The translations under genes and the position numbers were made by a program. From positions 1-6,769 of the forward strand of contig DASQLD010000179.1 in assembly GCA_035630195.1 (NCBI GenBank): a stretch of 6,769 bases of DNA. Reading direction: 5' to 3'. Positions 1 to 5,864 of the stretch are shown one piece after another. The notes beneath the pieces were generated by a model. That model ran no database searches, was not told the DNA's origin, and saw nothing but the letters and a program-made list of their open reading frames with translations. The stretch's first letter is position 1; each line of letters opens with the position of its first letter. Origin of the DNA: DASQDN01 sp035630195 (GTDB lineage: Bacteria; Acidobacteriota; Terriglobia; Bryobacterales; Bryobacteraceae).

Positions 1-1889
1 TTGCCTCCAGCGAATGGTCGCAGCAATACGGTCTCTACCTGCCAGACAAGATGACGCCGTTTCCCCCGGATCAATTGCCCTTGGCGCGGTCGATCCGCGG
101 CGAGGAGGTAAACAATGTGGAGATTTTCGTCCGGCACGAGAAAGCACTCCAGGGACTTTGGACACGGGTGAATGGCCGGCCCTTAAAAGGTCCGAACGGC
201 GAGGTGACGGGTGGCGTGATTGTTTGCCGCGACATCACGGACATCAAAAAGGAAGAATTTTTCCTTTTCGATCAAAGCCGCGTTCTGGAGATGATTGCCG
301 CCAACGCCTCGCTGCCGGAAGTCTTGACCAGTCTTGTTCTCCTCATGGAAGGGCAGGCCGACGGATTGCGGTGTTCGATCCTGCTCCTGGATCGGGACGG
401 GAAGCATGTGCGGCACGGCGCCGCGCCAAACTTGCCGGAGGCTTATGTAAGAGCTGTTGATGGCGCGCCGATCGGGCCGCGGAATGGCTCATGCGGAACA
501 GCGATGTATTTGCGCAAGCAGATCGTCGTCAAAGATGTGCTGACCGATCCGCTCTGGGCCGACTACCGAAAACTGGCAGAGATCTGCGGTCTCCGGGCCT
601 GCTGGTCCACGCCGATTCTCTCGCCGCATGGTGAAGTCTTGGGTTCGTTCGCGATGTATCGCCAGGAAGCGCGCGGCCCGCAACCCGAGGAACTGCGCTT
701 GACCCAGATCGCAACCCACATCGCTGGAATCGCCATCGAGCGCCAGCGAGCGCAGGAGACGTTGCGCGAGCGGGAAGCTAGGATCAAGCTCGCGGCGGAA
801 TCGGCGGACCTCGCGTTTTGGGTCATCTATCCGGAACAAAACACGGCCTGGATGAGCGACAAAGGACGCGCGATTTACGGATTCGATTCCAACCAGCCGC
901 TGTCGCGCGACCTGATTTGTGCGCGTGTGCATCCCGATGAACGCGCCGCCGTCCACGCCGCTTTCGATCACGCCTGCGCGTCGCTCGGCGTCTTCGAATC
1001 GGAGCACCGCCTCGTTCTGCCTTACGGCAAAACACGCTGGGTCATTGTCCGCGGACGCTGTTTACAGGATGAGCACGGAAATCTCCTCGAGCTTATCGGC
1101 GTGACGATCGACGTCAGCGCGCAAAAGCAGGCGGACCTCCAGTTGCAAATCCAGCGCGAGGAAATGTCGCATTTGAATCGCGTGGCGTTGATGGGGGAAA
1201 TAACCGCGTCGGTCGCGCATGAATTGAATCAGCCGCTCACGGCCATTGCCAACAACGCCTCCGCGGCGCGCCGTTTTCTCGAGCGCGGAAATATCGATCC
1301 AGCCCTTCTGCAACAACTGCTCCAGGACATGGTAGCCGACAGTCAGCGCGCCGGCGAAGTCATCCGCGGGATTCGCGCCCTGGTCCAAAAAGACAAGCAG
1401 GTCGTCCGCAGCGTCCTCAATCTCAATGCGGTAATCGCGGACACGCTTCGCTTGGTCAGCTCGGACATCCTGCTGCGGGAAAGCGTGGTCACGACCGAGA
1501 TGGATCACAGTTTGCCGCAGGTAGAAGCCGCGCCCGTGCAGATCCAACAGGTCCTGCTCAATTTGATCATGAACGCGCTCGACGCGGTCGAAGGGCTTCC
1601 GCCGGCCGAGCGCCGCATCATTGTTACTACGCGTTCCCTCAAGGGAGAGCGCGCGGAGGTGAGTGTGCGCGATTTTGGGGCGGGCCTGCCGAAGGATCAG
1701 CCGGACAAAGTCTTCGACCATTTCTTTTCCACCAAGCAGACCGGCATGGGCATGGGATTAACCATCGTTCGTTCCATTATTGAAATGCACGGCGGCAAGA
1801 TCACCGCCGAGAACGCGCCCGACCGCGGAGCGCGTTTCTCCTTCCATCTGCCCGCGGCGCGCCGCGATTCGAGAAGCGAGGCCGCATGA
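1..1889 (+). CDS. Multi-sensor histidine kinase (PAS-GAF-PAS-HisKA-HATPase), 5' partial
   Basis: This is a cytoplasmic sensor kinase that autophosphorylates on His and passes the phosphate to a response regulator. The frame is already open at base 3, so the gene starts outside the window; the ATG at base 51 lies inside the first PAS domain and is not the start. Numbering from base 3 (628 residues visible): the end of a PAS domain, closing with the typical CRDITDIK at about 75-82; a GAF domain at about 93-248 (GSCGTAMYL, then DPLWADYR and STPILSPHGEVLGSF); a short charged helical linker (RQRAQETLREREAR); a PAS_3-like domain at about 261-376; HisKA with phosphoacceptor His406 in SVAHELNQPL; and a HATPase with N box LLNLIMNALDAV (Asn520, Asn524), G1 DFGAG (557-561), F box (571 on) and G2 GMGMGL (581-586). 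All catalytic boxes are intact. No transmembrane segment is seen in the visible part. ELNQPL and the single-receiver partner resemble FixL-type kinases, but I see no case for a haem-binding PAS. The signal is unknown. The stop overlaps the next gene by ATGA. Confidence 0.95.
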   Translation, partial: ASSEWSQQYGLYLPDKMTPFPPDQLPLARSIRGEEVNNVEIFVRHEKALQGLWTRVNGRPLKGPNGEVTGGVIVCRDITDIKKEEFFLFDQSRVLEMIAANASLPEVLTSLVLLMEGQADGLRCSILLLDRDGKHVRHGAAPNLPEAYVRAVDGAPIGPRNGSCGTAMYLRKQIVVKDVLTDPLWADYRKLAEICGLRACWSTPILSPHGEVLGSFAMYRQEARGPQPEELRLTQIATHIAGIAIERQRAQETLREREARIKLAAESADLAFWVIYPEQNTAWMSDKGRAIYGFDSNQPLSRDLICARVHPDERAAVHAAFDHACASLGVFESEHRLVLPYGKTRWVIVRGRCLQDEHGNLLELIGVTIDVSAQKQADLQLQIQREEMSHLNRVALMGEITASVAHELNQPLTAIANNASAARRFLERGNIDPALLQQLLQDMVADSQRAGEVIRGIRALVQKDKQVVRSVLNLNAVIADTLRLVSSDILLRESVVTTEMDHSLPQVEAAPVQIQQVLLNLIMNALDAVEGLPPAERRIIVTTRSLKGERAEVSVRDFGAGLPKDQPDKVFDHFFSTKQTGMGMGLTIVRSIIEMHGGKITAENAPDRGARFSFHLPAARRDSRSEAA

Positions 1890-2281
1890 AGACGCCGGCA
1901 GATTCATCTCCAGGAAAAGTCTGTTTGCTGGATGACGATGCGTCCGTCCTCCGCTCGATGCAATATCTCCTCGCCTCCGATGGAATCCCGGTGCGCGCCT
2001 TCAACAAACCGGAAGAATTTCTGGAGTACGCCGCCACCAATCGCGTCCCCGTCGTGGTGACGGACATCTGGATGCCCGGCATTACCGGCCTCGAAATCCT
2101 GGCACGGACCTGCGCGATTACTCCACGTCCGCGCGTCATTGTCATCACCGCGCGAGACGACCTGGCCGCTCGCGCCACGGCCATGGCCGTCGGGCCGGTT
2201 GCCTTTTTCATCAAGCCATTCAACGACGAACAATTCCTCGCTGCGGTCCACGACGCGCTGGCGCAGGCAACGAACTCATGA
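1886..2281 (+). CDS. Single-domain (receiver-only) response regulator, FixJ-type REC
   Basis: This is a stand-alone receiver of 131 residues. The acidic pocket is LLDDD (Asp16-Asp18), the phosphoacceptor is Asp60 in VVTDIWMPGITGLEIL, and the conserved switch residues are Thr88 (VITAR) and Lys110-Pro111 (FFIKPF). The pattern TDIWMPGITG and IKPF is typical of FixJ/NodW-like receivers, but the protein ends right after the last receiver helix, so there is no LuxR-type DNA-binding domain. The ATG at 1886 overlaps the kinase stop (ATGA), with a weak GAGG at 1878-1881, so translation is probably coupled and this is the cognate partner of the kinase. It may signal by protein interaction or act as a phosphorelay intermediate. 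I see no frameshift that would add a lost output domain: the stop at 2279-2281 is followed within about 10 bases by the palindrome. Confidence 0.93.
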   Translation: MKTPADSSPGKVCLLDDDASVLRSMQYLLASDGIPVRAFNKPEEFLEYAATNRVPVVVTDIWMPGITGLEILARTCAITPRPRVIVITARDDLAARATAMAVGPVAFFIKPFNDEQFLAAVHDALAQATNS

Positions 2282-2291
2282 TCTTTCAGCA

Positions 2292-2372
2292 AGGCTTCTT
2301 ACAGGAGGAAACGGAGATAACAGAGGATTGGATTTAGACGCCTCTGTTTCCTCTGTTTCCTCCTGTAAGCCT
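2292..2372. repeat. Long imperfect inverted repeat (REP-like palindrome) between convergent genes
   Basis: The left arm 2298-2326 (CTTACAGGAGGAAAC...CAGAGG) pairs with the right arm 2341-2369 (CCTCTGTTTCC...CCTGTAAG) over 29 positions. There are three imperfect positions in the middle, one of which would be a G-U pair in RNA. The loop is 14 nt (2327-2340). Pairing extends outward to 2292 and 2372 (AGG/CCT) if one CTT of the duplicated CTTCTT in the left arm is bulged out. The right arm also contains two tandem copies of CCTCTGTTT. The element begins 10 bases after the regulator stop and lies between two converging transcription units, so it could dampen read-through from both sides. There is no T-tract on either strand, so it is not a classical intrinsic terminator. 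Its regular low-complexity arms look more like a dispersed intergenic repeat; copy number cannot be judged from one window. Confidence 0.8.
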
Positions 2373-2504
2373 CTTCGCAAGACTAAAGTCCCATAGACGC
2401 GGCCCTCTCTTTTTCAAATCGTCGGGAGCCGCGGTTTCAACCAATCGCGCGCCTGCTTGTCATGAGAGAATCGTTGTGGGCTGGCTAAGCACGCCGATTT
2501 GGGT
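2373..2504. other. Intergenic stretch with a short protein-like frame, no clear gene
   Basis: This lies between the palindrome and the end of the minus-strand operon. On the minus strand the frame ending at TGA 2414-2416 reads SHDKQARDWLKPRLPTI just before the stop, with G/C at most third codon positions, so it resembles the end of a protein. It has no start of its own within the gap, and its frame differs from that of the gene ending at 2505. The plus strand is also open here. It could be a remnant of an older gene, part of a dispersed intergenic repeat, or chance. No promoter, RNA gene or terminator is evident. Confidence 0.3.
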
Positions 2505-4604
2505 TTATCCAGAAGGGCGTCTGAACAAATGGTAGGGCTTCTTCCTCAGAGGCTTCTGCAAACCTACTCCCTGAGTGGGGGCAAAGAGATTCGCGGGACG
2601 GAAAAGGCTGAAGGGCTTCTCTTCGTCGTGCGCGAAGTAAAAACCGTTGATTAGCAAGGTTCCTTGGAAGACATCCTTTTGCGCTCTCACCGCCTCGCAG
2701 GAAAGCCAATAGACAATGTCCTTCCCGCTGTTTCCCGATCTACTGACTGTGGCTATTTCCTGCGCAGCGGTGCTTACTTTTTCGAACGGCTCGTCCGATG
2801 CCTTTAACTTCCTGTCAAGCTCGCCGTCGTTTAAGGCCAACGCGAGAGCGATTGTCTGGTTCGGGATGTCCGGGTCTATCAGCGGCCCGGACAAATTGCT
2901 GCCCGCGAATTTTTTTACCAGAGACCTGAGCTGAGGCGCTCCGTAGTGCAGTTTCTGCCTAGTGCCCGCGAGGGCATTCGCCACGTCGAGCAGTTCGGCC
3001 TCGTCCGCGGTCGGGTAAGTATTGAGCTGCGTCCAGCGATAGTGCGAATGAACGGCGTGGAAAGCACCGGGCGCCGAGGGAATCTCCTGTGTTCCCCACC
3101 AGTGCAAATTGTCCCATGTGTCGGTCACTTTCCCCTCTTTAACGTAGGTTCCGATGATCTCATATAGCACCGGTTTTTCAGCCGCGACGAAGCTCGCGAT
3201 TGATATTATCTTCCCCGCCAGCTTCTGAATTTTCTCGGCGAGGGCGTCGATCATCGGGAGGATTGGGATCGGGCCGACTATCGGCATAGCTGCAAGGGCC
3301 ATGGCGCCCAGAAGATTTTCCATGTGCTCTAACACCTCCTCGAACTCGCCCGGCTCCAGGTCCTTCAAAATGTCGGCGAGGTCGGTGCTCATCTTCTCCC
3401 TTACCGACTGCAACTGCTTTGCGATACTCACGGCCCTGCGTCGAGGATAGTTCCTGATGACGAGCTGAATCAGGCAGTATTTAATGTTGCTCTTCAGACA
3501 CGCAGCCGATATACCCGGCAGCGGCTCGCGAGCGAAGGCGACCCCAATCGGGCCCCCAAATGTTTGCAGCCCTTGTGCCGGTTTCGCGGGACCGACGATC
3601 GCGTCGAAGACTTTCGCCGCTAATTCGTCCACAACCGACGGGTTATATTCGGCGGAGCTGGCCACGATTAATGCACTGATCTTCTCATCAACCAAGGACA
3701 CCGAGGTCTTCTCAAACGCCTTCGACGCGTCCGTCAGCGATGTGCGCGGGTCGCGAAATGAGATGTTCAGAATGTTGTTGGTTAGGGCGATGGCGTTGGA
3801 AATCTCCAGTTTCAGCCGGGAGGTTTGGAAACGGCAGGAGCTTTCGAATTTGCAGGCTTCGAGTTGTGCGTCAAAAAACTTAAGCTCCGCGGACAAGCCA
3901 AATATGGCTTTCAGCAGCCTAATGGTCGGCAGCACGGACGACGGGAAGTGGTCCGCGTCCCTGATGAGGGAAGCGTAGTTCTCGATTCCCCGTATCTTCC
4001 GCTTGGCTTCCGCCGTGAGCTGGGTAAGCGGAGTGGCGTCTTTCAGGTAGCTGTCCAGATCGAAGTGGAAGCGGTAGTGAACGCGTATGGACCGGACGTT
4101 CTTGTTCATCGTCTCGAACCTAAGGGCAGGCGTGAAGCGCGCGGCTTGCAGCGCCCCGGTGAACTCGTGGGGCGGGTCGTTGCCGTATTCGCCAAAGAGA
4201 ATCGTGAAGAAGAGGTAAAGGGGTTCGTTCACCGGTTTTCCTTCCGCGTCGTTAGCGGGGAGGACATCTTTCTTTGTCATCAGGTCGAGCAGCAACCCGT
4301 TGCCCTGGTAAACAGCAAAGTTGGAGACGCTGATGCTGTACTGGGCCGTCTTCAGGTCGTGCTTCAGGAACCCGACCGGGTGCTCGCCGCGCACGCTTTC
4401 GAAATCAGAGTACTTGAGAGCGAGCGGTTCAATCTTTCCGTCTTTTTCGATCTCCAGGATTATTTTTTCGATGGAGATTTCTGTCGCGAAGTTATACCCA
4501 CAGTTCTTGACGTCCTCGTACACCCAGGGGACAGGTTTCGCTGGGTCGTCACGGACCTTAAACGTCCAATTGTTGATAGTATGTTCAGTCTTTGGTTCGC
4601 TCAT
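2505..4604 (-). CDS. Uncharacterised 699-aa protein with hydrophobic segment and His/Trp motif
   Basis: I do not recognise this family. I place the start at the ATG at 4604 (MSEPKTEHT). A TTG six codons upstream (4622) is also in frame, but neither start has a good Shine-Dalgarno. The ATG overlaps the preceding 80-aa gene by 20 bases, so it is probably translated by coupling. There is no signal peptide. Layout by residue: a beta-rich N-terminal region to about 185 (LYLFFTILFGEY at 129-140); a mostly helical region at about 195-430; a strongly hydrophobic stretch NLLGAMALAAMPIVGPIPIL at 430-449, followed by a second apolar helix at about 462-487; a His/aromatic motif, HWWG (501-504) and FHAVHSHYRW (515-524); then GPLIDPDIPNQTI (573-585), DIVYWLSCEA (629-638) and QGTLLINGFYFAHDEE (647-662). 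The tail is basic (LRKKPYHLFRRPSG). The motif-dense last 200 residues look like a conserved domain, perhaps metal-binding or beta-sandwich, but that is inference. It is the last gene of the four-gene run. Confidence 0.85.
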   Translation of the reverse strand: MSEPKTEHTINNWTFKVRDDPAKPVPWVYEDVKNCGYNFATEISIEKIILEIEKDGKIEPLALKYSDFESVRGEHPVGFLKHDLKTAQYSISVSNFAVYQGNGLLLDLMTKKDVLPANDAEGKPVNEPLYLFFTILFGEYGNDPPHEFTGALQAARFTPALRFETMNKNVRSIRVHYRFHFDLDSYLKDATPLTQLTAEAKRKIRGIENYASLIRDADHFPSSVLPTIRLLKAIFGLSAELKFFDAQLEACKFESSCRFQTSRLKLEISNAIALTNNILNISFRDPRTSLTDASKAFEKTSVSLVDEKISALIVASSAEYNPSVVDELAAKVFDAIVGPAKPAQGLQTFGGPIGVAFAREPLPGISAACLKSNIKYCLIQLVIRNYPRRRAVSIAKQLQSVREKMSTDLADILKDLEPGEFEEVLEHMENLLGAMALAAMPIVGPIPILPMIDALAEKIQKLAGKIISIASFVAAEKPVLYEIIGTYVKEGKVTDTWDNLHWWGTQEIPSAPGAFHAVHSHYRWTQLNTYPTADEAELLDVANALAGTRQKLHYGAPQLRSLVKKFAGSNLSGPLIDPDIPNQTIALALALNDGELDRKLKASDEPFEKVSTAAQEIATVSRSGNSGKDIVYWLSCEAVRAQKDVFQGTLLINGFYFAHDEEKPFSLFRPANLFAPTQGVGLQKPLRKKPYHLFRRPSG

Positions 4605-4827
4605 TTGACAATGGGCGCGCAAAAGGCATCTCGGTCGCGTGAATGTTTAAGGCAATTCTTTTCGCAACGAAATTTTGGAGCGTCTCGTCGAAAACGTGAA
4701 GGACGACCTCCTGCACACCTTCATCGACTTCCAACTCCGCCACGTAGACCTGGACGTCCAGTTCGGTTTCGAGCTTTATCAAAACTGCCGCTCTCCTGTT
4801 CTGCTTCAAGCTAAACTGTTCACGCAT
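4585..4827 (-). CDS. Small 80-aa hypothetical protein
   Basis: This is an unrecognised small protein, rich in Val, Leu and Glu in alternating patterns (ETELDVQVYVAELEVDE, VQEVVLHVFDET) that suggest beta strands. It has no Cys, no transmembrane segment and no signal peptide. Its ATG lies 11 bases after the stop of the 333-aa gene, and a GGGTGAG stretch sits just 2 bases before it, closer than usual for a ribosome binding site. Its 3' end overlaps the ATG of the 699-aa gene by 20 bases in another frame. The tight packing on both sides, and the fact that it fills the only space between two large genes, argue that it is real. It could be a small structural or chaperone-like partner of the large downstream product; nothing in the sequence decides this. 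Confidence 0.68.
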   Translation of the reverse strand: MREQFSLKQNRRAAVLIKLETELDVQVYVAELEVDEGVQEVVLHVFDETLQNFVAKRIALNIHATEMPFARPLSNERTKD

Positions 4828-4838
4828 TTCTCACCCGG

Positions 4839-5840
4839 CTAGCCCTTTATTGGTTTCTTTTTCTTCGCGTCCTTCTGACCGACCAACTTATAAACGTACG
4901 GGTCCCAGAATCCCCAGTGTGCTTGATAGTTCCCGCTGCCGCCCATCAACAGCGCTTGAACTTTGTATTTTCCGTTGGCTTTTCTAACGTTCAATTCGAC
5001 CCAGAGTGAGTGTTTACTGGCGGGCAGAACGCTCAGGTGGTGTTCGCCGGAGACCGTTGCTTCGTAAGGCAGCAAGTTAAATTGCGGAACCTTCTCGTCC
5101 GCGAGCAGGTAGCTCAGTAAGGTGAATTCATCAAGATGCACATGGCCACCGTTTTGTTCTTCGGCAGGATCGTGCTCCGGCTGGCCCGTGTCAGGTAAGA
5201 ACTGTTCCACGCGGTAGCTTTCGTAGATCGGACGCCAGCGAGATTGAAAGCCGATCACCTCGTAATTCAGCGCCCCGCCGCCGCCGCTCTCGCCGATACG
5301 CAAGTCGAGCGAAGAGTTCAGGACGGGCAGCTTTCCGCCGGCCGTTTCTATTTCGACCTGGAACTTGCACAGCCAGTGATCAGGCTGTTCGTGCTTGTCG
5401 TTCCTCACCAGATAGGTGCCGGCATGCTTTAACCATCGCGGTGGAGGAATCATGGAGAACGAGAACGGATAAGCGAGCGGCTTCCCCTTGGTTAACGCGT
5501 TCGCGAACGTCTGCTGCAAAAGTTGGTTGGTGGCAAAAGCCTGGTAACGTTCGGAAAGAAAAGTTTTTGCCGCCAGCGTCGCCGCCTCTTCGGTAGGGGG
5601 CAGAGCCAGGGTTTTGCGTTCCCCTTCGCGGTAGAGTTTTTTCCGGTGCCGGTAACTGACGTACCCGCTGACCGCATTTATCTCAAACGAGACCTCGGGT
5701 GACGACGCTCCGCCGCCAAACAGTTGCTCTCTGATTAACGTTTGGTTCTGTATAATTAATTTGACGGGCACAATCTTGAAGGCAGAGAGATTCAACGTCG
5801 GCCTCCGCGCGGCGCTCGAATGTGGGTGATTGCCGGACAT
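4839..5840 (-). CDS. Uncharacterised 333-aa protein
   Basis: No family is recognised. It starts at the ATG at 5840, 24 bases after the stop of the upstream gene, without a strong Shine-Dalgarno; the next Met is residue 130, so this start is the only reasonable one. There is no signal peptide or membrane helix. What can be seen: a His/Ser-rich first ten residues; a probable beta-strand N-terminal region (FKIVPVKLIIQNQTL at 21-35, then VSFEINAVSGYVSYRHRKKLY); an Ala/Gln-rich helical part (about 85-115); a Gly run (186-189) that looks like a loop; an acidic/His stretch (EHDPAEEQNGGHVHLDEF at 222-239); an aromatic motif HWGFWDPYVY (308-317); and a basic tail (KDAKKKKPIKG). The size and beta-rich character would fit a structural component acting with the fibre-type protein upstream, but that rests only on gene order. 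Confidence 0.85.
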   Translation of the reverse strand: MSGNHPHSSAARRPTLNLSAFKIVPVKLIIQNQTLIREQLFGGGASSPEVSFEINAVSGYVSYRHRKKLYREGERKTLALPPTEEAATLAAKTFLSERYQAFATNQLLQQTFANALTKGKPLAYPFSFSMIPPPRWLKHAGTYLVRNDKHEQPDHWLCKFQVEIETAGGKLPVLNSSLDLRIGESGGGGALNYEVIGFQSRWRPIYESYRVEQFLPDTGQPEHDPAEEQNGGHVHLDEFTLLSYLLADEKVPQFNLLPYEATVSGEHHLSVLPASKHSLWVELNVRKANGKYKVQALLMGGSGNYQAHWGFWDPYVYKLVGQKDAKKKKPIKG

Positions 5841-5864
5841 GGCTCGATCAGTAAAAGGGTCGGT

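Noticed and set aside
783..1130. Haem-binding FixL-type PAS domain
   Set aside because: The domain looks like a PAS_3 fold and I cannot identify the proximal His context of FixL, so oxygen sensing is not claimed.
1062..1721. 219-residue open frame on the minus strand
   Set aside because: It mirrors the HisKA/HATPase coding region, whose motifs are unambiguous on the plus strand.
2341..2358. Tandem CCTCTGTTT units as a CRISPR or iteron array
   Set aside because: There are only two copies, with no spacers, and they are explained as part of the palindrome arm.
2292..2380. Intrinsic (Rho-independent) terminator
   Set aside because: The stem is long but AG/CT-rich rather than GC-tight, the loop is 14 nt, and neither strand has a U-tract after the stem. 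Kept as a repeat instead.
4605..4622. TTG start for the 699-aa protein
   Set aside because: It gives only six extra residues, has no ribosome binding site, and an ATG lies just inside; the ATG is preferred, though not proven.
3825..4814. 329-residue open frame on the plus strand
   Set aside because: It is antisense to the 699-aa and 80-aa genes, has an Arg/Val-rich composition with no motif, and would conflict with the tightly spaced minus-strand run.
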